Shown here: one piece after another, positions 52,482-60,570 of the stretch | Position numbering within the stretch: position 1 is the stretch's first letter | How the letters are laid out: each line of letters starts with the position of its first letter | DNA from: Flaviflexus huanghaiensis | Lineage (GTDB): Bacteria; Actinomycetota; Actinomycetes; Actinomycetales; Actinomycetaceae | Assembly (NCBI RefSeq): GCF_014118685.1 | Contig: NZ_JACFAK010000012.1 | Coordinates: forward strand, 1-64,000 | DNA: 64,000 nt | Direction: 5' to 3' | The notes under the pieces: model-generated | What the model saw: the letters and a program-made list of their open reading frames with translations, nothing else | Database searches by the model: none | Told to the model about the DNA's origin: nothing | Position numbers and translations under genes: made by a program

Positions 52482-52778
52482 GAGAACCTCCTCAGGTTTC
52501 GACTTCACCCTAGGGGGCTCATGGACAGCAGACCAGTGGACGGGCCTCGCTCCCCAGCCTGACCAGGGACTGCGCCCAGCGTTCGCGGAGCCTCTGCACA
52601 CCGCGCACTCCGGTATAGTCTGCGTCACATCCCTTCCCACGTGTCCGACCGATACGGCCCACCGGCCCCTCGACGGCCACAGGCGCCGCTCCGGACGATG
52701 GCCAGTCCGTCGGCCCGCGGACACCACGAGCACCCCGATATCACCCGACGTCTCCTACTTGTGGAACAGGACAGGCCC
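52482..52778. promoter_or_regulatory. Intergenic region before the disulfide reductase
   Basis: About 300 bases between divergent genes, without a convincing coding sequence. TATAGT at 52614-52619 is a -10 candidate for the rightward gene, which would give a leader of about 150 nt. I see no strong hairpin. Confidence 0.35.
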
Positions 52779-54131
52779 ATGACTACGCACTATGACCTCA
52801 TCGTCATCGGCAGCGGAACAGCCGGGACGACAGCGGCACACGCATGCGCGAAGGAGGGCTGGCGGGTCGCCGTCATCGACAGTCGTCCCTTCGGTGGCAC
52901 ATGCGTCCTGCGCGGCTGCGACCCGAAGAAGATCCTCCGCCGAGGAGCCGAGATCATCGACGGCGCCGCACTCCTGAGCGGCAAGGGGATCGACCCCGGC
53001 ACCCTGCGCGTCGATTGGCCGGCGCTTATGGCACACAAGCGCGGCTTTACGGAGCCGATGTCCGACAAGATCGAGAAGGGCCTCGAATCGGCCGGGGTGA
53101 AGACGCTCCATGGGCGCGCCTCGTTCACTGCTCCGGATCGTCTGACGGTCGACGGCAACACCCTCACCGCCTCGCACTTCCTCATCGCCACCGGCGCCCG
53201 CCCGAAGGCGATGCCGTTCGAGGGCAATGAGCACATGATCGACAGCACCGCGTTCATGGAGCTCGAGGAGCTTCCGAACCGGATCCTGTTCGTGGGCGGC
53301 GGCTTCATCTCCTTCGAGTTCGCCCACATCGCCGCCCGTGTGGGCAGCGATGTCACGATCGCCACGCATGGCCCCCGGCTGCTCAAAGGATTCGATCCCG
53401 ACCTGGTTGACCTTCTCCGGACCCGCTCGACGGACCTCGGGATCGACATCCGTACCGGCATCGCCATCAACTCCATCGTTCCCACCGGGTCTGGCTTCGC
53501 GGTGGTGACAGAGATGGACGGGAAGGAGTCCACGCTCGAAGTCGATCTCGTCGTCCACGGGGCGGGGCGAGAACCGGACCTGGCCGATCTCAACCCGGAG
53601 GCAGCCTCGGTCGAGTACTCGAAGGCCGGCGTGACTGTCTCCGAGCATCTTCAGAGCGTGAGCAACCCGGCCGTCTATGCCGCGGGTGACGCCGCGGCAT
53701 CGCCGGGCATGCCACTCACACCGGTCGCGTCGATGGAGGGCGGGGTCGCCGCCCGCAACATGCTCAATGAAACCCGAGAGACCCCGGACTACGCGGGGAT
53801 TCCGACGGCAGTCTTCACCATCCCCGAGCTCGTCCGCGTCGGCATGCTCGAGGATGAGGCGCGCGAGCAGGGTCTGGATACCGATGTCCGGTACAGCGAC
53901 ACGAGCGAGTGGTTCTCCAACTACCGGCTCGGCGAGACTGTCGCCGCCACGAAGATCATCATCGACCGCGAGACCCGCCGCATCCTCGGCGCGCACATGC
54001 TCGGGCCCGAGTACGCCGAGGTCGTCAACATCATCGCCTTGGCCATGAGGCTCGGCCTGACGGCCGATGAGGTCTCGAACCTCGTCGCGGCCTACCCGAG
54101 CGTCGGATCGGATCTCGGTTCGATGCTCTGA
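52779..54131 (+). CDS. FAD/NAD(P) disulfide oxidoreductase, class I
   Basis: A 450-aa pyridine-nucleotide disulfide reductase. The FAD motif is LIVIGSGTAGTTAAHACAKE, the redox disulfide Cys42-x4-Cys47 in GGTCVLRGCDPKK, the NAD(P) motif ILFVGGGFISFEFAHIAARV and the second FAD contact VYAAGDAAA. The C-terminal His-Glu pair of lipoamide and mercuric reductases is missing (the protein ends YPSVGSDLGSML), as in several glutathione-reductase-like proteins of unknown thiol substrate. In a mycothiol-type organism a low-molecular thiol reductase is plausible. Start at 52779. Confidence 0.85.
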   Translation: MTTHYDLIVIGSGTAGTTAAHACAKEGWRVAVIDSRPFGGTCVLRGCDPKKILRRGAEIIDGAALLSGKGIDPGTLRVDWPALMAHKRGFTEPMSDKIEKGLESAGVKTLHGRASFTAPDRLTVDGNTLTASHFLIATGARPKAMPFEGNEHMIDSTAFMELEELPNRILFVGGGFISFEFAHIAARVGSDVTIATHGPRLLKGFDPDLVDLLRTRSTDLGIDIRTGIAINSIVPTGSGFAVVTEMDGKESTLEVDLVVHGAGREPDLADLNPEAASVEYSKAGVTVSEHLQSVSNPAVYAAGDAAASPGMPLTPVASMEGGVAARNMLNETRETPDYAGIPTAVFTIPELVRVGMLEDEAREQGLDTDVRYSDTSEWFSNYRLGETVAATKIIIDRETRRILGAHMLGPEYAEVVNIIALAMRLGLTADEVSNLVAAYPSVGSDLGSML

Positions 54132-54185
54132 CCGGCTCAGCTGCGCCGGCGGGCACGCCGGTCCCACGCTCTCATAGGCGGCCGG

Positions 54186-54545
54186 TCACTGAGGAGAGTA
54201 GACGCCGAGCCGATTCCCGCTCGGATCGGTGAACTCAAATCGCCGACCGCCCGGATAGTCGTACGGCCCGGCGACGATGATGCCGCCGGCGTTCTCCACG
54301 GCTGTTTGCGACGCCTCCAGGTCGGTGGAATGAAGAAGGACGAGCGGGCTGCCGCTGCTCGGCTCAGAGCCCGCACTGAGTCCGCCGATCTCGCCCTCGC
54401 CATCGGGAGACTTGATTCCGCAATATTCCGGACCGTAGTCGTTGAACTCCCAGCCGAACGCAGACTCGTAGAACCTGCGGGCCGCTTCCAGATCCGTGAC
54501 TCCGAACTCGATGTAGCCGATCTCGTGGTGACCAGGTTGACTCAT
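54186..54545 (-). CDS. VOC (glyoxalase/dioxygenase fold) protein
   Basis: A 119-aa single VOC module: IGYIEFGVTDLEAARRFYES opens it and RRFEFTDPSGNRLGVYSP closes it. Usually a metal-binding dimer; substrate unknown. GGAGG precedes the ATG. Confidence 0.85.
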   Translation of the reverse strand: MSQPGHHEIGYIEFGVTDLEAARRFYESAFGWEFNDYGPEYCGIKSPDGEGEIGGLSAGSEPSSGSPLVLLHSTDLEASQTAVENAGGIIVAGPYDYPGGRRFEFTDPSGNRLGVYSPQ

Positions 54546-54706
54546 GACAGCACCTCCAATGTGGACAGCATCCTACGCCGGACGGTCGGTTAGAAGATAC
54601 CGCTCGGCCGCGATACTTCGGTTCGTCGCGAGTGGGCGGTTTCGAGCCTGGCAAGCGTCGATGACGATCAAGGAACCACGCCACGCATGACCACCCGAGA
54701 CTATGC

Positions 54707-54733
54707 AGAGCGCCCGCGAGTCGCGGGCGCTCT
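54707..54733 (-). terminator. Hairpin after the YtoQ gene
   Basis: AGAGCGCCCGCGA-g-TCGCGGGCGCTCT is a 27-bp inverted repeat beginning 12 bases past the stop; no T-run. Confidence 0.5.
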
Positions 54734-54744
54734 GCTCGACTTAC

Positions 54745-55185
54745 TCAGTCCTTGAGCACGTACCGGAGTGTCTCGACCACCTGGTCTGTGGTCGTGCACC
54801 AGGCCTGCGCCCCGGCATCCACCTCTTTGAGGGGATGGACGATGTCCTCCGAATGCAGTGTCACATAGGGAGTGCCGAGCGCGGCGCAGTAGCCGGCGTC
54901 GAAGGCCGCATTCCACTGCTTGTACTGGTCACCGAACCGGATGACGACGAGGTCGCTCTTCTCGATGAGGGTGCGGGTGCGAATGGCGTTGACCTTCGCT
55001 GACTGGTGGTCCCGCCAGAACCCGGATTCGGTCTCACCGAGGTGATCGCCGGCCGCGTCGCTCGCAACGTGGTCGGTCACCGGAGCGGTGAAGGCGATGT
55101 CCAATCCCGCGGCTTCGGCGCCGCGCTTGATCTCGTCACGCCAGTCTGTGTGGATCTCGCCGGACAGATAGACGGTGAAACTCAT
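54745..55185 (-). CDS. YtoQ family protein
   Basis: A 146-aa protein matching the YtoQ family throughout: FTVYLSGEIHTDWRDEI, VTDHVASDAAGDHLGETESG, IEKSDLVVIRFGDQYKQWNA and AFDAGYCAALGTPYVTLHSE. The fold resembles nucleoside 2-deoxyribosyltransferases, but no activity is established. AGGAG lies upstream of the ATG. Stand-alone gene. Confidence 0.85.
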   Translation of the reverse strand: MSFTVYLSGEIHTDWRDEIKRGAEAAGLDIAFTAPVTDHVASDAAGDHLGETESGFWRDHQSAKVNAIRTRTLIEKSDLVVIRFGDQYKQWNAAFDAGYCAALGTPYVTLHSEDIVHPLKEVDAGAQAWCTTTDQVVETLRYVLKD

Positions 55186-55333
55186 GGCACTTCAACTCCT
55201 GTCGAGGGTCTGCTCTGATCTACCCCACAATCCTCTCAGCCCGCGGCGAGACGCGCGAGCGACTCATCTGGGAGCTGATGAACGCGCCACTCCATGGGCA
55301 TGCGCGCCCTTCAGAGCAGTCCGCCCTGCTCGT

Positions 55334-55588
55334 TCAGTAGTGATACCGAGCCTGGAGGATGATCAGATCGTCATCGTCGACGAGGTAGACCAGGCGGTGC
55401 TCGTCGGTGATGCGGCGCGACCACGCACCCTGCGCACCATATTTGAGCTGCTCAGGTTTGCCGATCCCCTCGAACGGATCTCGCAGGCAGGCATCGATCA
55501 GTGCGTTGATCCGCTTCAGAATCCGACGATCGGCAGACTGCCAGTACACATAGTCCGCCCAGCCATGCCGATCCCAGACCAGGCGCAC
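55334..55588 (-). CDS. yoeB: YoeB-type mRNA interferase toxin
   Basis: An 84-aa Txe/YoeB toxin, a ribosome-dependent endoribonuclease. WQSADRRILKRINALI, PFEGIGKPEQLKYGAQGAWS and the C-terminal ARYHY with the catalytic His-Tyr pair are all present. The GTG start follows the antitoxin stop directly (TGAGTG), so the two are coupled. Confidence 0.9.
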   Translation of the reverse strand: MRLVWDRHGWADYVYWQSADRRILKRINALIDACLRDPFEGIGKPEQLKYGAQGAWSRRITDEHRLVYLVDDDDLIILQARYHY

Positions 55589-55840
55589 TCACTCCTCCCG
55601 ATCGAGCTCGTGAACCTCGGTCTCGCCAGCTCGAGCACGCTCGTAGGCATCGAGCAGCCGGCGGGCATTGGCCGGTGATCGGAACAGATAGGCAGTCTCC
55701 TGCCATGAGGCGTACTCATCCGCAGGCATGAGCACGGCATTGCCCTTCCGAGAAACGATCTCGACCGCCTCGTAATTATCGTTCACACGCTCGATCAGCG
55801 GGAACAGCGTCCTGCGCGCCTCGCTTGCACTGATGGACAT
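55589..55840 (-). CDS. yefM: YefM-type antitoxin
   Basis: An 83-aa antitoxin: SISASEARRTLFPLIERVND is the DNA-binding start of the Phd/YefM fold and the tail from residue 50 on binds YoeB. The start at 55840 has GGAGG 6 nt upstream; the frame is open further but lacks a better site. An inverted repeat in front is its likely operator. Confidence 0.9.
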   Translation of the reverse strand: MSISASEARRTLFPLIERVNDNYEAVEIVSRKGNAVLMPADEYASWQETAYLFRSPANARRLLDAYERARAGETEVHELDREE

Positions 55841-55860
55841 ACCGGCCTCCACTCCTTTTA

Positions 55861-55879
55861 CGTACCACATTACGGTACG
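55861..55879. promoter_or_regulatory. YefM/YoeB operator candidate
   Basis: CGTACCACATTACGGTACG is a 6-7-6 inverted repeat 20 bases upstream of the antitoxin start. Confidence 0.6.
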
Positions 55880-55982
55880 AGCCAGATAACCTCGAGAGGG
55901 AATGGCCGCAGAGAATCAGACGGTCGACATCAGTAGCGGGGACGATGTCGCAACGGATGGCCCCGCCGGGCCGACCACGGCC

Positions 55983-57848
55983 TCAGGGCAGCGCCGCCGA
56001 CATCTTCAGCAGCATCTCGTCGAGTTCGCCCTGCGGGGTCGAGTCCGGCACAACCGCCCCTCCGGCACCCACTGAGAGCACCCCGTCGTCGTGGACAAGC
56101 GTGCGGATGACGACGGACAGCTCCGCATCTCGATCCCCGCTGATCCAGCCGAGCGCCCCGGAGTAGTAGCCGCGCGGGCCCGATTCGAGCTCGGCAAGGA
56201 TCTCCATCGTGCGGTGCTTGGGGGCACCGGTCATCGACGCGCCCGGGAAGGCCGCGCGCAGCAGGTCGACGATATCGGCGCCAGCGCCAAGCAGTCCCGT
56301 CACCACACCGGCCAGCTGATGAACGGTGGCGAAGCTGTCGACCCGGACGGGCTCGGGGCACGCGACCGAACCGGGCGCGCAGACCTTGGCCAGATCATTG
56401 CGCAGCAGGTCGACGATCATGACGAGTTCCGAACGAAGCTTCGGATCTGTCTCAAGCCTCGTGCGCAGCGCGGCATCAGCCTCCGGCGTCTCCCCTCGAG
56501 GCAGCGTGCCTTTGATGGGCCTCGACTCCACCTCGCCATCGCGCACTCGGAGGAAGCGCTCCGGCGAGGAGCTCATGATTGTCGTGTCATCGCAGGCGAG
56601 GAAGGCCGCGTAGGGTGCCGGGTTCGTTCGGCGCTGCAGGAGATAGAGCTCGAGTAGCTCCTCGCGTGTCGCATCATGCGCGACCTCGGCCATGGTCGTG
56701 AGACAGACTTCGAAGCTGGTGCCCGCCCGCAGGTGCTCGTGAGCCTGCTCGACCTTGGCGCGATATGAGTCGTCATCGTCACGCCGGTGGTCCGGCAATG
56801 AGCGAACCGCGGCCAGCAAGTCAGCATCGACCGACACACTCACGTCATCCGCCGGGGCGCTCAGCGCCGCGGCGGTCCGGTCCAGCCACTCCTGCGCGCC
56901 CGGCTCCTCGCGGGCGACCAGCCAGGCCCGCTGGCGTTCATGGTCGACGGCCACCCAGCGCCGGACGCTCATCCACAGTGCCGTGCCCGGCTCGTAGCCC
57001 GACACGCCGACCCAGCCGCCGGTGAACGGCGAATCCGGCCCACCCACGCCCCGCCAGGCGGAGCGGCGGAGGACATCGAGCACGTCCTCGCCCTCGTCCG
57101 GCCACACGACCTCACCGCCCAGCCCGAGGTAGGACCAGCCCGGCCCGGCATGCGCGTGGCGCGCCTCGTCCAGCCAGAAGAACGGGCCGTCGCCTACCAT
57201 AAGGCGAGCCGCACGGGAGAGATCCGGCAACGGCACTTCCTGCGACAGAAGCGTGCGCCTCGCCGGAGCATGCGGCAGGAGCCCTGTAGCACGGGCCCAG
57301 GCTCGGATATTCTCAACGCCGCCCTCCGTGAGGGCGGACTCGGGGTTGAACTGGAGGCCCCACCACGGCCGATCGACCGCGTGGAAGGCTTGAATATGGT
57401 CGTCACTCACCGCATCGACCACCATCCGCTCCGTTGGCTCGCGCACTGCCGACGAATGGCTATCGACGACCTGCTGCCCATCGACGACGATCGTGCGCGG
57501 GTCGTGGACCCTATCGCCCGGGACGTGCAGGTGCGAGACCCAGCCGAGGCGGGGCTCGATGGGCTCGATGAGGGCCCCGCACAGACCCGCGAGAATCTGG
57601 TGACCCAGGCCGATACCAAGAACAGTCCTGTCGCAGCCTGCAACGAGGTCCGGCACGCGCCCCGCATCGCCCGGCCGTCCTGGGCCGGTTGCGAGCAGGA
57701 TGCCATCGGCGCCCGCCATCGCCCCCTCATCGAGGGACGGATCGTCGTAGGCGAGCACGATGGGCCGGACCCCGAGCACGCGGAAGACGAGATCCGCGAG
57801 GATCTGGGTATTCGAGTCGTGGAAGTCGATGAGCAGCAGTCGCATCAT
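55983..57848 (-). CDS. pabB: Aminodeoxychorismate synthase, component I, with fused degenerate glutaminase domain
   Basis: A 621-aa fusion for p-aminobenzoate (folate) synthesis. Residues 1-200 are a class I glutamine amidotransferase domain, but the nucleophile elbow reads GIGLGHQ, with Gly80 in place of Cys, and the histidine of the triad is Asn168 in LQFNPES; only the Glu remains. Both changes need one base (TGC to GGC, CAC to AAC). Residues 250-621 are a chorismate-binding domain with SRPIKGT (the Lys of PabB, not the Ala of TrpE) and PGASMTGAPKHRTMEIL. The domain should work with free ammonia or another glutaminase. ATGA overlap with pabC sets the start at 57848. Confidence 0.88.
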   Translation of the reverse strand: MMRLLLIDFHDSNTQILADLVFRVLGVRPIVLAYDDPSLDEGAMAGADGILLATGPGRPGDAGRVPDLVAGCDRTVLGIGLGHQILAGLCGALIEPIEPRLGWVSHLHVPGDRVHDPRTIVVDGQQVVDSHSSAVREPTERMVVDAVSDDHIQAFHAVDRPWWGLQFNPESALTEGGVENIRAWARATGLLPHAPARRTLLSQEVPLPDLSRAARLMVGDGPFFWLDEARHAHAGPGWSYLGLGGEVVWPDEGEDVLDVLRRSAWRGVGGPDSPFTGGWVGVSGYEPGTALWMSVRRWVAVDHERQRAWLVAREEPGAQEWLDRTAAALSAPADDVSVSVDADLLAAVRSLPDHRRDDDDSYRAKVEQAHEHLRAGTSFEVCLTTMAEVAHDATREELLELYLLQRRTNPAPYAAFLACDDTTIMSSSPERFLRVRDGEVESRPIKGTLPRGETPEADAALRTRLETDPKLRSELVMIVDLLRNDLAKVCAPGSVACPEPVRVDSFATVHQLAGVVTGLLGAGADIVDLLRAAFPGASMTGAPKHRTMEILAELESGPRGYYSGALGWISGDRDAELSVVIRTLVHDDGVLSVGAGGAVVPDSTPQGELDEMLLKMSAALP

Positions 57849-58522
57849 GTCAGTGGGGTCGCTTCCTCTAGCCATTGTTGACGCCAGACTCCGGCCTGGT
57901 CGAGCGCGTGTTGGGGTACTGGCTCATCGCCGAGCTGGAGTACGCGGGGGCCGTGGAGCGCGTTCAGCGCGAATGCCTGACCCTGGTGCGATGCCTGGGC
58001 GAGGTCGTCGCGGGTCATGTCGAAGCTGACGACCGATGCGATGCTGTCGGCGAACCAGTTCTCGGTGGTCGAGCAGATCCGCGGCTGGTCGGGGACGAAC
58101 CCCTGACCATCGCGGACGATCATGACCGCGGCCGTATGCGTCTCGACGACGAGCTCTCCTCGCACGAGAAGGATGTGGGCTCCCGACGCCTGCGCCTGCA
58201 GCCAGCCGAGGTCTGGCCCTTTGTGGGAAGGATGATCACGGGCATCCTCCACAATGCCAGTCACGTGGAGGACCAGACTGTGCTCTGGGGCGGGACGGTC
58301 GATCCAGGTGATGCCGCCCGCACGGGCCTCGAGCCGAGGGAAGCGGCGACCTGACTGCAGGACGGACGCCATGTCGGCGAAGGTGCCGGGCAGCTGCTCG
58401 GCAAGCTCTGCTCCCAGTAGTTCGCGCACAGAACTCTCGAGGCGCTGCCGATGAAGGTCGGGTCGCGTGACGCGACCATCGACGGCGAGGAACGAGTCGA
58501 TGACGAGGTTTTCGCGGAGCAC
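57845..58522 (-). CDS. pabC: Aminodeoxychorismate lyase-like class IV aminotransferase
   Basis: A 225-aa PLP fold type IV enzyme expected to release p-aminobenzoate and pyruvate from aminodeoxychorismate. The PLP lysine is in the HPSHKGPD segment, and ELVVETHTAAVMIVRDG and the cofactor-site TRDDL match the family. It is slightly short. GTG at 58522 is chosen because TAGACT (58534-58529) ends exactly 6 nt before it; another GTG lies two codons upstream. It precedes pabB with an ATGA overlap. Confidence 0.8.
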   Translation of the reverse strand: MLRENLVIDSFLAVDGRVTRPDLHRQRLESSVRELLGAELAEQLPGTFADMASVLQSGRRFPRLEARAGGITWIDRPAPEHSLVLHVTGIVEDARDHPSHKGPDLGWLQAQASGAHILLVRGELVVETHTAAVMIVRDGQGFVPDQPRICSTTENWFADSIASVVSFDMTRDDLAQASHQGQAFALNALHGPRVLQLGDEPVPQHALDQAGVWRQQWLEEATPLT

Positions 58523-58801
58523 CGGCACAGTCTAACCGAGCTGGTCCGGTCATCGAGTCCGGCCGTAGATGTTCCCGTTCCAGCTTCGGAACATGGACAA
58601 TCCTGGGGAACAGCGGCGCGTGAAACGAAGTGGATGACAGGGGTGCGCCGCAAATCTGCGACGCTCGGACGCGACATTATGACGCGTCATACCCGGTCCG
58701 GCGCCAAGGCACCTCTGCACCAGCGCGTCCCCTGCAGCGATTAGTCGTGTGAAGGCGTCGGACAATGGACTCAGATGGCACGGCATTGGTGACGTCAATC
58801 T
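58523..58801. other. Intergenic region between pabC and the hig locus
   Basis: I see no coding sequence with good third-position composition here, and no strong hairpin. The -10 box of pabC lies at its left end. Confidence 0.4.
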
Positions 58802-59163
58802 CTAGGAGCGGCACGTCTCTTTGACGTCGGCGGTTAGGCGCGTTTCCACGCCAGCCACGTTCGCTATCTCTCTGCGAACACGGGGAGCGAGCAGTCTGAT
58901 GCGTCTCGTGCTTCGAGCCATTTCCTCGGGCGGATCTCGACACTCGACCCGCTCCAACTCCCCGTAGGGACCGTCCCCAGTGGCGCACGACATTCACCTG
59001 TTACGACGACTCCGCGTCGATACGCGAGGCAGCGCTCAGCATCCTCGAGCGTCGTCACGTCACATTGGCGGGACATGGCGAACCCGGAGCCGAATGTCAC
59101 CTGCGCCGTCGGTGCGACAGAAGCCAGGAGCTGGCGCAGAGCGACGTGAGCTCCCGCCGTCAT
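58802..59163 (-). pseudogene. Third gene of the hig locus, apparently frameshifted
   Basis: An ATG at 59163 overlaps the higA stop (ATGA) and opens a frame encoding TAGAHVALRQLLASVAPTAQ and LEDAERCLAYRRGVVVTGE. Downstream of about 58990 the better third-position composition shifts to another frame reading GPYGELERVECRDPPEEMAR and ending RREIANVAGVETRLTADVKE, then a stop at 58802. Joined, this gives about 120 residues. I recognise no family. The coupling suggests a third component of the toxin-antitoxin operon that has decayed; chance coding-like composition is the alternative. Confidence 0.35.
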
Positions 59164-59480
59164 GCGGTCTGCAGCGGGGCGATCGCATCCACCTGGTCGC
59201 GCAGAGCGCGGCGTTCCCTGCGCAGCTCATAGTTGGACTGCAGATTCATCCAAAACTCCTCGGACGTCCCGAAGTACCTCGCCAAGCGGATCGCCGTGTC
59301 AGCCGTGATGCCTCGCTTGCCGTGCACGATCTCGTTGATCCTACGCGGCGGCACACCGATGGAGACCGCCAGCTTGTTCTGCGTGACACCGAAGCCCTCG
59401 ATGAAGTCCTCCATCAGGATCTCACCGGGGTGAATCGGCTCGATCAGGTCGGTCTCAGTGGTAGTCGACGAGTTCGACAT
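59160..59480 (-). CDS. higA: HigA-type XRE antitoxin
   Basis: A 106-aa antitoxin with an XRE-family helix-turn-helix: IHPGEILMEDFIEGFGVTQN then KLAVSIGVPPRRINEIVHGK and TADTAIRLARYFGTSEEFWM, the classic HigA/VapA layout. It neutralises HigB and binds the operators upstream. GGAGG 8 nt before the ATG at 59480 sets the start. It overlaps the end of higB by 26 bp, toxin gene first, as usual for hig loci. Confidence 0.92.
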   Translation of the reverse strand: MSNSSTTTETDLIEPIHPGEILMEDFIEGFGVTQNKLAVSIGVPPRRINEIVHGKRGITADTAIRLARYFGTSEEFWMNLQSNYELRRERRALRDQVDAIAPLQTA

Positions 59481-59736
59481 CTTCCGCACCTCCATCTCTC
59501 CAGACGAAGCAGAGACGCCACTGCGCGTTCACGCGGATACTGTGCTGCCCACGCCGGTCGCCGACCAGTCGCTCCAGCCGGTTCCCGGGTGGGATTCGGA
59601 GGTCCTCGACGTCGCTCGCCGCATGGATCATTTCGAGTTTCCGCAGGGTCGCCCGCTGTACCGTCCGGTCGACGCGCTTGACGTACTGCTCGTGCCAGAT
59701 GCGCTCGGTATCCTTACTCCCGAATGATCTGATCAC
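59455..59736 (-). CDS. higB: HigB-type mRNA interferase toxin
   Basis: A 93-aa RelE-superfamily toxin: FGSKDTERIWHEQYVKRVDR, the middle IPPGNRLERLVGDRRGQHSI and RVNAQWRLCFVWRDG are characteristic of HigB. GTG start at 59736; TATACT ends 6 nt before it and there is no ribosome binding site, so the operon is probably leaderless. Two operator palindromes overlap its promoter. Confidence 0.92.
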   Translation of the reverse strand: MIRSFGSKDTERIWHEQYVKRVDRTVQRATLRKLEMIHAASDVEDLRIPPGNRLERLVGDRRGQHSIRVNAQWRLCFVWRDGGAEDVELVDYH

Positions 59737-59747
59737 GACACTAGTAT

Positions 59748-59780
59748 ATGACGGACAACGTCATTAACGCTAGACGTTAA
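59748..59780. promoter_or_regulatory. Tandem hig operators
   Basis: Two 6-5-6 palindromes touch at base 59764: ATGACG-gacaa-CGTCAT (59748-59764) and TTAACG-ctaga-CGTTAA (59764-59780). They cover the higB promoter upstream of the TATACT box (59748-59743 on the - strand) and fit HigA autoregulation. The second lies on the 3' end of the ychF remnant. Confidence 0.75.
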
Positions 59781-60105
59781 ACTGGAACTCGGTGACATCG
59801 CCGTCCCGCATGACGCAGTCCCTGCCCTCCATGCGGAACTGGCCGGCAGCCTTGGCCTGCCACATTCCGCCCAGCTCGCCAGATCATCGAACGAGACGCT
59901 CTCGGTCTTGGTGGAGGCGCGCTCAAATTTGTTGTGGATGACGCCGCCGCCTGCGAGCAGTCCAGCCCTTGATGCTGGTCCTGTCGCGATTCTCCTCAAC
60001 GACGGTGAGGTATGTCTGCAGTCCGACGGTATCGAGCCGCCGCGAGCCAGCTTGTCGAGGTTTTCTTCCCGTGACCGATCGATTCGAGCATCTCCTTCAC
60101 CTCGG
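59770..60105 (-). pseudogene. Decayed duplicate of the 3' end of ychF
   Basis: Base by base this stretch follows the last 340 bases of the intact ychF gene (60563-60905), for example CATGACGCAGTCCCTGCCCT against CATGACGTAGTCCTTGCCCT. Its end still encodes DGDVTEFQFNV and a stop, against [11 protein letters not shown] in YchF; further up GVIHNKFERASTKTESVSFD parallels [20 protein letters not shown], but the frame is broken between. It lies between phnA and higBA. Confidence 0.85.
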
Positions 60106-60222
60106 AGCGCGTGTCACGTTCGGCTCGAACGTGACGTCACACCCGTCGTCGGCCGAGAGTACTGACAGCCAACTCAGGGCCACGTCACATGAGGAGCGTC
60201 GTCGCCCGCCCCAACTCCTACG
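60106..60222. other. Short spacer between the ychF remnant and phnA
   Basis: No gene. Homology to ychF fades here; I see no target-site repeats or insertion-sequence ends. Confidence 0.4.
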
Positions 60223-60570
60223 TCAGAGTACCTTCTTCACAACACTCGACTTGAGCTGCATGCGTCCAAAACCGGGAACCGTCGCGTCGATGTCGTGGTC
60301 TGCAACGCCATCGTCGATCAGACGAATCCCGCGAACCTTTGTGCCGACCTTGAGGACACCGCCGCCCGCGCCTTTGACCTTGAGGTCCTTGGCGATAGTC
60401 ACGGTGTCTCCGTCTTCGAGCACGTTGCCGACGGAGTCACGGATGACGGCTGCTGAGTCTGGCTCTTCGGCCGCCCACTCGTGGCCGCACATGGGGCACA
60501 CGAAGAGCGATCCCTGTTCGTAGGTGAACGCCTCGCTGCACTCAGGGCAGTTCGGAAGCGCCTCAGACAT
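60223..60570 (-). CDS. PhnA/YjdM-family zinc-ribbon protein
   Basis: A 115-aa protein with an N-terminal zinc ribbon (CPEC at 8-11, CPMC at 25-28) and the PhnA domain: DSVGNVLEDGDTVTIAKDLK then VKGAGGGVLKVGTKVRGIRL. Known as alkylphosphonate utilisation operon protein, but it is not needed for phosphonate use and its role is unknown. Its start overlaps the ychF stop by 8 bp, so it is co-translated with ychF. Confidence 0.9.
   Translation of the reverse strand: MSEALPNCPECSEAFTYEQGSLFVCPMCGHEWAAEEPDSAAVIRDSVGNVLEDGDTVTIAKDLKVKGAGGGVLKVGTKVRGIRLIDDGVADHDIDATVPGFGRMQLKSSVVKKVL

Noticed and set aside
52755-54167. A 470-codon open frame on the - strand opposite the disulfide reductase
   Set aside because: Antisense shadow of an unmistakable flavoprotein; no start signals and no recognisable domain.
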